Shown here in pieces: positions 25,787 through 34,056 of a DNA stretch of 64,000 bases. Each line of letters begins with the position of its first letter. The stretch's first letter is position 1. Origin of the DNA: Actinophytocola xanthii (GTDB taxonomy: Bacteria > Actinomycetota > Actinomycetes > Mycobacteriales > Pseudonocardiaceae). Location: contig NZ_MSIE01000013.1 of assembly GCF_001921205.1 (NCBI RefSeq), positions 1-64,000 on the forward strand, given 5' to 3'. Both the position numbers and the translations under genes were made by a program. Under the pieces are notes generated by a model. The model searched no databases and was not told the origin of the DNA. It worked only from the letters and a program-made list of their open reading frames with translations.

Positions 25787-25878
25787 GGCGACAACCTAGC
25801 CGATGCCAGGAGCACCGCGACGGCCCTCAGCTACGGCCGCCGTAGTCACGACGTGCCGGTTCCGACAGCGCCGCGCGT

Positions 25879-26328
25879 TCAGCGGCGGTCGAGCGCCTGG
25901 CGCGCCTCGGCGAGCAGGTCGTCGGCCGAGCGCGCGGTGGGGGGACCGCGGAAGATGTCGTCGGGCTCGTCGTCCTGTGTGGACAGCTCGCCGTCGGCGG
26001 GATCGTCGGTCTGGGCCAGCAGTGCCTTGCGGACCGCGGCGAGGATCACGTCGTCGGAGGTGCCCTCCCGTTCGCCTACGTCGACGACCTGCCGGACCAG
26101 CTCGAACCGGAAGCCGCTCAGGCCGGCCGTGACCTGTCCGTGCATGCGCGGCGCCAGCGCGGCCAGTGTGAACGCGAGCAGGCCCAGCACACCGAACGTG
26201 CCGGCCAGAGCCTCGTGGTTGGTGAGCATCGCGGTTGCCGCGAGAGCTACGAAAGCGACACCCGCGCCGACGAGCACTCGACCGCCAAAACTACTTTCCG
26301 TACTGGAACCCACACCCCACGCTAGCAT
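25879..26328 (-). CDS. Two-helix membrane protein divergent from TPR-CHAT protease
   Basis: The 149-residue protein has two transmembrane helices (about residues 17-36, GVAFVALAATAML, and 42-60, FGVLGLLAFTLAALAP). A cytosolic tail of about 85 residues follows: a helical part (GFRFELVRQVVDVG, DDVILAAVRKALL), an acidic stretch (TDDPADGELSTQDDEPDD) and a final helix with RSADDLLAEARQAL. I do not recognise a family. Its start is 35 bp from the start of the TPR-CHAT gene, too little space for two separate promoters, so the two are probably controlled together. A membrane effector or anchor for the protease is one reading. No Shine-Dalgarno is seen, so the mRNA may be leaderless. Confidence 0.65.
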   Translation of the reverse strand: MLAWGVGSSTESSFGGRVLVGAGVAFVALAATAMLTNHEALAGTFGVLGLLAFTLAALAPRMHGQVTAGLSGFRFELVRQVVDVGEREGTSDDVILAAVRKALLAQTDDPADGELSTQDDEPDDIFRGPPTARSADDLLAEARQALDRR

Positions 26329-26363
26329 TGCGACCGACGCGCGGTAACACGGCGGAGGTGCAC

Positions 26364-28757
26364 ATGTTTGGCAGCCGCTCACGGTCGGACGCAAAGCGAC
26401 TACACGCCCTCCTGCGCGACTCGAAACTCGGCAAGAAGGCCAAAGCGCAGGCGTTGCTGGAGCTGGCATCGGAACTGTTCCCGCTGGGCGACCAACAGGT
26501 CCGAGACGAAGCGCTCCACACCGCCATCCGGCTCTATGTCGAGAGTGGCGACCCGCGAGCCAAAGACGAGATAGTCGGCCGCATCGGCAGCGAGATGGCC
26601 CTTGTGGCAAAGGCGAGTCTGGAGCGCGGGGATGAAGGGACCGAGACGCTCGCTGATTCCCTCTTTTCACTGGGCCGCAAACTCGACGACCCTTCGTTGG
26701 CCAGAACGCTCTTCGAGCAGGCACTCGCCGTGTACGAGGCGCACGGGAACCTGAAGGGGCAGGCCGACACGCTGGCGCGACTGGGCTCTCTGGACGCCCA
26801 GGAGAAGCACGACCACGGACGGGCGGAACGAGCGGCGCGGATCTACGCCGAGATCGGCGACGACAAGGGCCGGTTGTTCGCACTGAACATCATGTCGATC
26901 GCGGCGAAGGAGCGAGGTGACCTGATACAGGCGGGAGAACACCTGCGGGAGGCGCTGGACGTCGCCAGGGCATGCGGAGATGTCGATGGTGAGGCCGGAA
27001 CGTTGATCGGACTCGCGAGCCACGTCATGACAACCCGGCGCGACGTCGAGCTCTCCGAGAAGTACGTGCTCGCGGCCCGTGACCTGATTCCCCGGCTCGT
27101 CGATCCCGGAATGGCGATCACCATCCACAGCATGCTCGGGAGCCTTGCCCTGAGCCGCGGTGACGTCGCCGCCGCGGAGCGCAGCAACCGCCATGCCCTC
27201 GACTACCACTCGGAGGACTGGGCAGGAAGCAGCGCGGCCGCCCATGGTGCTGCGGCCGACGGCCTGACCATCCAGGGACGCACCGACAAGGCAACACGGG
27301 AGGCGCTCGAGCAGGTGAGGCTGCTCGAGCGCGAGAGGCGGCGGCTGGGCAACTCCCGCAACCAGGCTCGGGCCTATCGCAAGAACCGTCCGGTCTATCG
27401 GCGAGCGCTCGACCTCGCCGCCACCTCCGGCGACGGCGAGGCCGCACTGGAGGTGCTGGAAAGTGGTCGCGCGCAGGCGCTGACCGCCGTGCTGGGCGGC
27501 GACCCCCAACTGATCGCGCACAACGCGTTCGACTTCGACGGTGAGCTCGACCAGCTCCTGCGGCGGATCTCGACGTTCGAAGAGTCTCCGGACGTGTTCA
27601 GGACGGGCGGGAACCTGACGCCCGAAGCACGCTCGGGATGGACGGCGATGATGGCGACCGCGCTCGAGGAGGACCACGAGCGACTCGCCAACCTCATCGG
27701 GACGGAGCTGCTCCGGAAAGCGGCACCGCCCGAGACCATCGCTGACCACCGCGCCATGCTGCCGTCCAGGACCCACACGCTCGCCTATGACATCGAATGG
27801 CAGGGCAGTCGGGCCACGGTGTACGCGGTGTGGGTGCCGCCGCTGCCAGCGGCGCCCACCGTCGACCGGATCAACCTGACCGCGGAGCAGTCGCGGTGGG
27901 TTCGTACGCTCGCCGACCAGGACACCGCGACGACGTTGCTGAACCATCCGTCGCACGGGTGGCAGACGGGACTCTCATCCCTCGTCCCGCAAGGCCTGCG
28001 GAACATCCTGACCGGCTCCGAACGGCACCAGGACGGCATCGATCTCGTGATCGTTCCCACGGGTGAGCTGTGGGCGATCCCGTTCGCCGCGCTGCACGTC
28101 GCGGAGACGCCCCTGCTCGACCTCGCCACGCTCTCGCTCTCGCCGTCGCTGGGGGTCGCCGCGACCGCCAGTACCCGCCGGATCCGACCGGTGCGACGGG
28201 CGCTGGCGGTGCTGGACACGAGGCTGCGCGGAACATCGGCCGAAAGGGCCACCCTGAAGCGGCACTTCAGGCTCAGGGAGGTGCCGCCGCTCGCCTCGGA
28301 CATCGTCACGGCGTTGGGGCCGAGGAACAAGTTCGACCTCGGTGTGGTGAGCGCCCACGGGGACAACGTCCGGGGCCTGGCGCACTCACTGCGCATCGGC
28401 AAGGAAGCCCGACTGTTCGCCGGTGTCCTGTTGCGGTGCGACGTGCCGTTGTGGTGGGTGATGGGCGCCTGCTGGTCGGGCAGGGTGAACAACGAGCCGG
28501 GCCAGGAACCGGTCGGGCTGCCCACCGTGGCGTTGCTGCGCGGCGCGCGTGCCGTGGTTGCCGCACTCCACGTCGTGCCCGACCGTGCCACAGGACAGAT
28601 CCTGGCAACGACCTACCGCGGCCTGGCTGAGGGAAAGCCGGCTCCGGCAGCGCTGCGTGCGGCCCAACGCGAGTACCTGGCCAACCGCGGCGGTCCGCCG
28701 CTGATCCACTGGGCTCCGCTGGTCTCGATCGGCGCGCCCGGTGCGGTCGGCGCGTGA
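26364..28757 (+). CDS. TPR-CHAT caspase-like protease
   Basis: The 797-residue protein has an alpha-helical N-terminal half of TPR-type repeats (about residues 20-360; e.g. ALLELASELFPLGDQQ, ARTLFEQALAVYEAHGN, LIQAGEHLREALDVARACGD). A linker follows, then a C-terminal CHAT domain (about 470-797). The CHAT dyad is visible: His665 in VVSAHGDN and Cys703 in MGACWSG, followed by LRGARAVVAALHVVPD. It should be a cysteine protease switched on by a partner sensed through the TPR part. GGAGG precedes the ATG. Wobble usage looks less GC-biased than the neighbours, a possible sign of transfer. The divergent two-helix protein is the candidate partner or substrate. Confidence 0.88.
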   Translation: MFGSRSRSDAKRLHALLRDSKLGKKAKAQALLELASELFPLGDQQVRDEALHTAIRLYVESGDPRAKDEIVGRIGSEMALVAKASLERGDEGTETLADSLFSLGRKLDDPSLARTLFEQALAVYEAHGNLKGQADTLARLGSLDAQEKHDHGRAERAARIYAEIGDDKGRLFALNIMSIAAKERGDLIQAGEHLREALDVARACGDVDGEAGTLIGLASHVMTTRRDVELSEKYVLAARDLIPRLVDPGMAITIHSMLGSLALSRGDVAAAERSNRHALDYHSEDWAGSSAAAHGAAADGLTIQGRTDKATREALEQVRLLERERRRLGNSRNQARAYRKNRPVYRRALDLAATSGDGEAALEVLESGRAQALTAVLGGDPQLIAHNAFDFDGELDQLLRRISTFEESPDVFRTGGNLTPEARSGWTAMMATALEEDHERLANLIGTELLRKAAPPETIADHRAMLPSRTHTLAYDIEWQGSRATVYAVWVPPLPAAPTVDRINLTAEQSRWVRTLADQDTATTLLNHPSHGWQTGLSSLVPQGLRNILTGSERHQDGIDLVIVPTGELWAIPFAALHVAETPLLDLATLSLSPSLGVAATASTRRIRPVRRALAVLDTRLRGTSAERATLKRHFRLREVPPLASDIVTALGPRNKFDLGVVSAHGDNVRGLAHSLRIGKEARLFAGVLLRCDVPLWWVMGACWSGRVNNEPGQEPVGLPTVALLRGARAVVAALHVVPDRATGQILATTYRGLAEGKPAPAALRAAQREYLANRGGPPLIHWAPLVSIGAPGAVGA

Positions 28758-28781
28758 CGTCAGCTACCCGGCGTGCTCGTC

Positions 28782-29207
28782 TCAGCTCTCCGCCGGTACC
28801 AGTCGCAGGCTGATGGAGTTGATGCAGTAGCGCTGGTCGGTCGGGGTGGGGTAGCCCTCGCCCTCGAAGACGTGGCCCAGGTGGCTGTGGCAGGTGGCAC
28901 AGATCACCTCGGTGCGCGCCATGCCCAGGCTGTGGTCCTCCTTCAGGATCACCGCGTCCGAGCTCTGCGGGTCGTAGAACGACGGCCACCCGCAGTGGCT
29001 GTCGAACTTCGTCTCGCTGCGGAACAGTTCGGTGCCGCACGCGCGGCACTGGTAGACACCGACGGTCTTGGTGTCGGTGTACTCACCGGTCCAGGGCCGC
29101 TCGGTACCGGCCTGCCGCAGGACCGCGTACTCCTCCGCGGTCAGCTGCTCGCGCCACTCCTGCTCGGACTTGACCACCCGGGGTGTCGCACCCACGTCGG
29201 AACTCAT
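28782..29207 (-). CDS. msrB: Peptide methionine-R-sulfoxide reductase
   Basis: This is a 141-residue MsrB. The two zinc CxxC pairs (QCRACGTELF and CATCHSHLG) and the catalytic cysteine in RYCINS are all present, along with FDSHCGWPSF and the GHVFEGEGYP loop. It reduces the R-epimer of methionine sulfoxide in proteins, using thioredoxin. It is cytosolic. It lies 9 bp after a small tail-anchored protein gene and is probably co-transcribed with it. It is convergent with the CHAT gene, 24 bp apart. Confidence 0.95.
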   Translation of the reverse strand: MSSDVGATPRVVKSEQEWREQLTAEEYAVLRQAGTERPWTGEYTDTKTVGVYQCRACGTELFRSETKFDSHCGWPSFYDPQSSDAVILKEDHSLGMARTEVICATCHSHLGHVFEGEGYPTPTDQRYCINSISLRLVPAES

Positions 29208-29216
29208 GACTCCAGA

Positions 29217-29537
29217 CTAGTTCGCGAACGTGCTGACGACGTAGACGAGCGCGTCCCAGGCGGCGACGATCACGCCGAGCAGGATCAGCATCGCGAGCAG
29301 GCTCGCCATCAGCTTGCGGTGGCCGCCGAGGCGGTTCGCGGAGGCGGCGAAGTCGTCCATACCCGACAGGTAGCCCTCCACGGTGAAGCCCGGCCGGACG
29401 CGCTGCTGCCGCTCCAGGTGCTCGGCGAACGCCCTGGCCTCGGGGTCGTCGGGGTCGAGCCCGAGCAGATCCTCGTCGAACCGCTTGGCCAGCGGGTCCA
29501 CCGGCCGGCGGTCGTCGTCGGGTGTCTGGAGGGGCAT
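29217..29537 (-). CDS. Small tail-anchored membrane protein
   Basis: The 106-residue protein has an acidic soluble region (DDDRRPVDPLAKRFDEDLLGLDPDD, split here by PVDPLAKRF), then a helical segment and one C-terminal transmembrane helix (LLAMLILLGVIVAAWDALVYVV). This topology points to a tail-anchored inner-membrane protein with its bulk in the cytosol. Family not recognised, though proteins with this layout are common in actinobacteria. It heads a two-gene operon with msrB. Function unknown. Confidence 0.7.
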   Translation of the reverse strand: MPLQTPDDDRRPVDPLAKRFDEDLLGLDPDDPEARAFAEHLERQQRVRPGFTVEGYLSGMDDFAASANRLGGHRKLMASLLAMLILLGVIVAAWDALVYVVSTFAN

Positions 29538-29607
29538 GCCCCAACGGTAACCGCGCGGGTCGTGTCGAGGCGACCGTTTCCGCCGGCCGGGTGGGTAGGC
29601 TGACGCC

Positions 29608-30663
29608 GTGGCCGAGGCGACGGAGATCACGGTGGACGGTCCCGACGGGCCGAGGTCGGTACGGGTGTCCAACCCCAGCAAGGTCTACTTCGCCGAGAAG
29701 GGCGTCACCAAGCTCGACGTCGTCCACTACTTCCTCGCGGTCGGCGACGGGATCCTCGCCGCGCTGCGTGACCGGCCGACCACCCTGGAACGCTGGCCCG
29801 GCGGCGTGTTCGAGGGTGCGACGCTCTCCACCCGCGCCGACCACCGCGGCGACGCCTTCTACCAGAAGCGGGTGCCCAAGGGCGCGCCCGATTTTGTGCA
29901 GACCGCGCGGATCACCTTCCCCAGCGGGCGCCCGGCCGACGAGGTGTGTCCGACCGAGCTCGCGGTCGTGGTCTGGGCGGCCAACCTCGGCACGCTCACC
30001 TTCCACCCCTGGCCGGTCCGCCGCCCCGCCGTCGACCACCCCGACCAGCTCCGCGTCGACCTCGACCCGCAGCCGGGCACCGACTTCGCCGACGCGGTCC
30101 GGGTCGCCCACGAGCTGCGCGGGGTGCTCGACGAGCTCGGCATGACCGGCTACCCCAAGACCTCCGGCGGCCGGGGCCTGCACGTGTACGTGCCGATCGA
30201 GCCGCGCTGGACCTTCGTCGAGGCGCGGCGCGCGCTGATCGCCCTCGGCCGCGAGCTGGCACGGCGGATGCCCGAGCAGGTGACGCTGGACTGGTGGAAG
30301 GAGGAGCGCGGCGAGCGCGTCTTCGTCGACTTCAACCAGGCGGCCCGCGACCGCACGATCGCCTGCGCGTACTCGGTCCGCCCCACCCCGCGAGCCTTGG
30401 TCTCCGCGCCGCTGCACTGGGCCGAGCTCGACGACGCCCGGCCCGAGGACTTCGACATCCACACGATGCCGAGCCGGTTCGCCGAGGCCGGAGACCCGCA
30501 CGCGGCGGTGGCGGACGAGGCCTTCTCGCTGGAGCCGCTGCTGGAGCTGGCGGCCCGCGACGAGAAGGACGGGCTGGGTGAGCTGCCCTACCCGCCGGAG
30601 TATCCCAAGATGGCCGGCGAGCCCAAGCGCGTCCAGCCCTCCCGCGCGCGGCCAGAGCAGTAG
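29608..30663 (+). CDS. LigD-type NHEJ polymerase/primase
   Basis: This is a 351-residue stand-alone LigD polymerase domain (archaeo-eukaryotic primase superfamily). The metal-binding DLDPQPG (Asp151, Asp153), the SGGRGLHVYVP segment with its catalytic His, and KVYFAEKGVTKLDVVHYF near the N-terminus (5'-phosphate binding side) are visible. It extends and fills DNA ends with a preference for ribonucleotides during non-homologous end joining. GTG 29608 matches the usual N-terminus. The partner ligase lies 3.4 kb downstream at 34057; no Ku gene is in the window. It is convergent with the next gene, 1 bp apart. Confidence 0.88.
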   Translation: MAEATEITVDGPDGPRSVRVSNPSKVYFAEKGVTKLDVVHYFLAVGDGILAALRDRPTTLERWPGGVFEGATLSTRADHRGDAFYQKRVPKGAPDFVQTARITFPSGRPADEVCPTELAVVVWAANLGTLTFHPWPVRRPAVDHPDQLRVDLDPQPGTDFADAVRVAHELRGVLDELGMTGYPKTSGGRGLHVYVPIEPRWTFVEARRALIALGRELARRMPEQVTLDWWKEERGERVFVDFNQAARDRTIACAYSVRPTPRALVSAPLHWAELDDARPEDFDIHTMPSRFAEAGDPHAAVADEAFSLEPLLELAARDEKDGLGELPYPPEYPKMAGEPKRVQPSRARPEQ

Positions 30664-30664
30664 C

Positions 30665-31135
30665 TCAGGTCACCAGCGCCCACGGCCGGCAGCCCGCCGT
30701 GTCGAAGCGTTCGCCCTCCCGCAGCGTGACGGTTCCCGGCCGGCGCAGGACACCCCTGTCGACCGCCTCGCCGGAGGGGCCGATGCGGCTCCAGTAGCAC
30801 CCGGTCCGGTTGGTGCCGTCCGGGCCGTCGGTGCGGTAGGTGCCCGGCGCGAGGTCCGTCCCGACCTCGAACAACCCGTCGTCGACCTGCGTCGTCGACG
30901 CGGGTGGGGCGCTCACCGTCGCGCTCACCGTCGCGGTCACGGTCCTGGTCACCGTGGAGGGCCGGGTCTGCACCTGGGTCACCGTGACCGTGGCGGGGGC
31001 GGAGGCCGCGGTGGTGTCCCCCGCCGAGGTGGCCGCCGCGCCGGCGAACGCGGAGACCGCTGTGATGCCGATCCCGGCGACGGCGAGCACCACCCACGGC
31101 CAGATCGGCCACCTGCGCCCCGGCGTGGTCGTCAT
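30665..31135 (-). CDS. Single-pass secreted/anchored protein with APGTYR domain
   Basis: The 156-residue protein has one N-terminal transmembrane or signal segment (WPWVVLAVAGIGITAVSAFAG), a threonine/valine-rich stalk (TVTVTQVQTRPSTVTRTV) and a small C-terminal domain starting FEVGTDLAPGTYRT, with C in GCYWSRI and AGCRPW. This APGTYR module is common in actinobacterial exported proteins of unknown role. GAAGGAG sits five bases before the ATG. Function unknown; a wall-exposed sensor or binding domain is possible. Confidence 0.75.
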   Translation of the reverse strand: MTTTPGRRWPIWPWVVLAVAGIGITAVSAFAGAAATSAGDTTAASAPATVTVTQVQTRPSTVTRTVTATVSATVSAPPASTTQVDDGLFEVGTDLAPGTYRTDGPDGTNRTGCYWSRIGPSGEAVDRGVLRRPGTVTLREGERFDTAGCRPWALVT

Positions 31136-31340
31136 GGTGACTCCTTCAAGCTGCTGCTGGCAGTCGCCACACGATACCGGAGCGTGACGAACTTCGGGGT
31201 TTCTCCTGTTCGATGCCGTTCCACCAGGTGGTTTGACCCCGGTGCGACCAGACCTGCGGTAACCGCGGTTGATTTCCACCAGCGCAGCAGGAAGCATCGG
31301 AAGGGTTGGTCGAACCCGAGTGGGAGGAACCGAGGTCGTC

Positions 31341-31547
31341 GTGACGAAGCCGTACGTCGTGCGCTATGTCGGCGGGCCACTCGACGGTCGGGTGGACACG
31401 CTGGCCGAGCTGCCCGACGAGCCGCGCTCCACGGTGACCCACGTGCACCTGCACGAGGGTCCGAAGATCGTGCATCACTACGACCTCTGCTACGCGGTGG
31501 AGTACGGCTGCGAGTACCGCGTCCGCGAGGAGGATCAGGACGGCTGA
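31341..31547 (+). CDS. Small soluble hypothetical protein (68 aa)
   Basis: This 68-residue protein begins MTKPYVVRYVGGPLDGRVDT and is rich in histidine (TVTHVHLHEG, KIVHHYDL) with two cysteines. The VRYVGGPLDGR opening is shared with small actinobacterial proteins of unknown role. GTG at 31341 was chosen because GAGG lies five bases before it; the frame also extends 72 bases upstream. The His/Cys content could bind a metal, which is a guess. It ends inside the convergent nuclease-like gene, overlapping by 13 bp. Confidence 0.6.
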   Translation: MTKPYVVRYVGGPLDGRVDTLAELPDEPRSTVTHVHLHEGPKIVHHYDLCYAVEYGCEYRVREEDQDG

Positions 31548-32368
31548 CCGACGACCAGGTCGGCGACCACCGGCCGGTGGTCCGACGCCGTCGAGTCGAG
31601 CACCTCGCTCCGCGTCGCCCGGATGTTCGGTGAGACCGTGACGTAGTCGATCCTCTTGACCGGTGCGTCCGCCGGGTAGGTCGGGTCGCCGTCGCCGGTG
31701 TCCTCAAGAACCGTCCACAACGGAGCGAGCTCCGGTGCCGCGGGTTCCGCGTTGAGGTCGCCGAGCAGCACCTGGTTCGCCCCGGGACGGTCCGCGGCGA
31801 GGATCTCCAGGGTCTCGGCCACCTGCACCCGCCGCACGGCCGGGTCCGGCCGGTAGTCCAGGTGGGTGCAGTACACGTGTACCGGCGTTCCCCGAACCAG
31901 GACGACGGCCTCGGCGAACCCGGGCATCGGCGCCGGGGTGGGGGTGGGTTCCAGTGTGGACAACCGGGTGAGCAGATGGTTCTCGGTGTGCACCACGGGG
32001 TAGCGGCTGAGCACGGCGACCCCGTAGCGGCGGCGGGGCGCACCCTCGGTGAGCGGCGGGAGGTCGTAGACGGGGGCGAAGAACACCCGCATCCGCAGTG
32101 CGCGGGCGAGGAGACGGGCCTGGTCGCGGAACTCGCTGCGGTCCGCCCAGTGCACGTCGACCTCCTGGAGCCCGACGACGTCGGCGCCGCTGCGGCGGAT
32201 CACCTCGACCGTGCGGCCGAGGTCGAGCACCCCGTCGGCCCCGATGCCGGTGTGCATGTTGAAGCTGAGCACGGTGAGCGGCACCGGCCGGGGCGGCGTG
32301 GACGCCGCGGCACCGCCCGGCGTGGCGACCAGAACCAGGACCAGGAGCGAGAGCAGCGAGCGACGCAT
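31535..32368 (-). CDS. Secreted endonuclease/exonuclease/phosphatase-family protein
   Basis: The 277-residue protein has a signal peptide (LLSLLVLVLVATPGGAAA) and an EEP fold: SFNMHTG (Asn), VVGLQEVD (metal Glu), CTHLDYR, LLGDLNAEP (Asp/Asn pair), KRIDYV and the closing STASDHRPV with the catalytic Asp-His. All family active-site residues are present, so it is probably an active exported phosphoesterase; DNA, RNA, phospholipid or sphingomyelin could be the substrate. It is transcribed alone on the minus strand. Confidence 0.85.
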   Translation of the reverse strand: MRRSLLSLLVLVLVATPGGAAASTPPRPVPLTVLSFNMHTGIGADGVLDLGRTVEVIRRSGADVVGLQEVDVHWADRSEFRDQARLLARALRMRVFFAPVYDLPPLTEGAPRRRYGVAVLSRYPVVHTENHLLTRLSTLEPTPTPAPMPGFAEAVVLVRGTPVHVYCTHLDYRPDPAVRRVQVAETLEILAADRPGANQVLLGDLNAEPAAPELAPLWTVLEDTGDGDPTYPADAPVKRIDYVTVSPNIRATRSEVLDSTASDHRPVVADLVVGQPS

Positions 32369-32424
32369 GAGGCCTCCGGCGTGGTCACCTTCTCACCTGA
32401 TGGTGCAACGGTAACCCGGAGAGG

Positions 32425-33969
32425 TCAGGGTGGGCAGACCGTGCCGTTGCCGGGCACCGTGGCGTCGGTGAGGAAGGCGACGGCGGCGTCGGTGGCGCAG
32501 GGCGAGTAGCCCAGCGCGCCGTGGCCGCCGCCCTGCCAGGACAGGAACACCCCCGACGCCAGCTGCTGCGCCGCCCGCTCGCTGCCCTCGTGCGGGGTCA
32601 CCGCGTCGGTCGCCGTGCCGACGACGACGATCGGCGGCGCGTCGTTCGCGGTGGGCGTCGGCAGGGGCTGGTTGGGCACCGTCCACGGGCTGCACAGGGC
32701 CAGCGAGCGGACGACCAGCGGGCCGAAGATCGGGAAGCGGTCCTTCCAGTCGGTGCCGAGCCGTTCGATCTGCTCGGGGGAGAGCCGGGTCTTGGTGTCG
32801 TTGCACCCGATCACGAGCTCCGCGTCCAGCGAGGGCCGCTCCATGACCGACCCCACGAGGGGCTTGAGCAACGCCGCGAGCGCCGTCGGGTCGCCGTCGC
32901 GGCCCTCGGCGAGGGCGGTGGCCAGCGCCGGCCACTCGTCGCGGTCGGCGAGCCCCGTCCGCACCGCCTGCGTCGCCACCCCGGCCGTCACCAGCCTCCC
33001 GCCCTCGGTGGGCAGAGGGCTCGCCCGCAGCCGGCCGAGCAGCTCGAGCAGGGTCTGCTTCGGGTCCTCACCCAGGCCGCAGCCGCGCCGCAGGCAGTCC
33101 TCGGCGAACGCGTCGAACGCGGCCTCGGCGCCCTCGGCCTGGCCCTCCAGCGCGATCGTGGCGTCCTGGCTGGGGTCGGGGAGCCCGTCGAGCACCATCC
33201 GCCCCACCCGGTCGGGCCACCGGTCGGCGTACACCGACAGCACCCGGGAGCCCTCGCCGTGCCCGATGCCGTTCAGCCGCGACTGGCCGAGCTCCTGGCG
33301 CAGGGTGTCCAGGTCGGCGGCGGTACGCCAGGTGTCCAGCGCGGGCAGCAGGCTCTCCAGCGAGATCGAGCACTTCTGGCCGGCGGTCTGCGCGGCCTCG
33401 AGCCACAGGTCGATCGGCAGCGCGGCCGGGTCGGGCTCGACGATCCGCTCCCGGACCTCCGCGGGCAGGCAGTCGACCTGCCCCGAGTCGCCCGTGCCCC
33501 GGCGGTCCATGCCGACCAGCGAGAACGTGTCGAAGAACTCCCTGGGCATGGTCGAGGCCAGGCGCGCGGCGTAGAGGGTCCCGGGAAGCCCGCCGACGTC
33601 GTTGACGACGGCCACCGGCACCTCGCCCCGACCGACGCGCAGGAGCTGGAGCCGGGCCACGCCACGCCCCGGCGCGTACGGCGAGTCGAGCACGCCGTTG
33701 ATCCGTCCGCACTGAACCGGCAGCCAGTCGGGCAGGCGCTGCTCGGCGACCCGCCTCTGGACGTCCTCGGCGCACTCGCGCCAGGCGAAGTCGCTCATCT
33801 CCTCCAGCGGTGGGACGCGCTGGGCCTGCTCGGTGGGTTGCTCGCTCGGGTTCGGCGCGTCGTTGACGACGATCTCGGGGCGCGCGGAGGGGCCGGCCGT
33901 GCACGACGCGAGGAGTCCCACGAGGACGCACAGCAGGGCGATCCGCCTCCGCCAGCCCTGGCCGGTCAC
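32425..33969 (-). CDS. S33-like lipoprotein with the nucleophile serine replaced by glycine
   Basis: This is a 514-residue lipoprotein (LLASC lipobox) with the architecture of tripeptidyl-aminopeptidase-like hydrolases. Aligned with the intact paralogue at 4158-5849, LNYLGYSYGTW becomes LNGIGHGEGSR: the catalytic serine is Gly238. The oxyanion segment NPGGPG is also altered (NDVGGLPG). The acid (GTATDAVTP) and His (GGGHGALG) regions remain. It is therefore likely a non-catalytic binder, or uses another residue such as Ser241. It is exported and membrane-anchored, and transcribed alone. ATG 33969 gives a proper lipoprotein signal. Confidence 0.8.
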   Translation of the reverse strand: MTGQGWRRRIALLCVLVGLLASCTAGPSARPEIVVNDAPNPSEQPTEQAQRVPPLEEMSDFAWRECAEDVQRRVAEQRLPDWLPVQCGRINGVLDSPYAPGRGVARLQLLRVGRGEVPVAVVNDVGGLPGTLYAARLASTMPREFFDTFSLVGMDRRGTGDSGQVDCLPAEVRERIVEPDPAALPIDLWLEAAQTAGQKCSISLESLLPALDTWRTAADLDTLRQELGQSRLNGIGHGEGSRVLSVYADRWPDRVGRMVLDGLPDPSQDATIALEGQAEGAEAAFDAFAEDCLRRGCGLGEDPKQTLLELLGRLRASPLPTEGGRLVTAGVATQAVRTGLADRDEWPALATALAEGRDGDPTALAALLKPLVGSVMERPSLDAELVIGCNDTKTRLSPEQIERLGTDWKDRFPIFGPLVVRSLALCSPWTVPNQPLPTPTANDAPPIVVVGTATDAVTPHEGSERAAQQLASGVFLSWQGGGHGALGYSPCATDAAVAFLTDATVPGNGTVCPP

Positions 33970-34056
33970 GTGCCTTCGTCCTCGCCTTCCCCTCGGCTCC
34001 CGTCACCGGCAGCGTCGCACGCCCCCGGTGAGGCCCGGGTGAGCAACAATGGCCGC

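Noticed and set aside
25831-25845. CTACGG-CCG-CCGTAG hairpin as a terminator
   Set aside because: A six-base stem is too weak compared with the 10-14 bp hairpins elsewhere, and it lies upstream of one same-strand gene and after another with no other support.
26364-28757. CHAT gene as part of a type III-E CRISPR (gRAMP) or gasdermin locus
   Set aside because: No repeat-spacer array, Cas7-11-like gene or gasdermin-sized hydrophobic protein is adjacent. The only linked gene is the small two-helix protein.
31341-32368. Toxin-antitoxin pair of the 68-aa protein and the EEP nuclease-like protein
   Set aside because: The genes are convergent, the EEP protein is secreted by its signal peptide, and neither resembles a known toxin or antitoxin.
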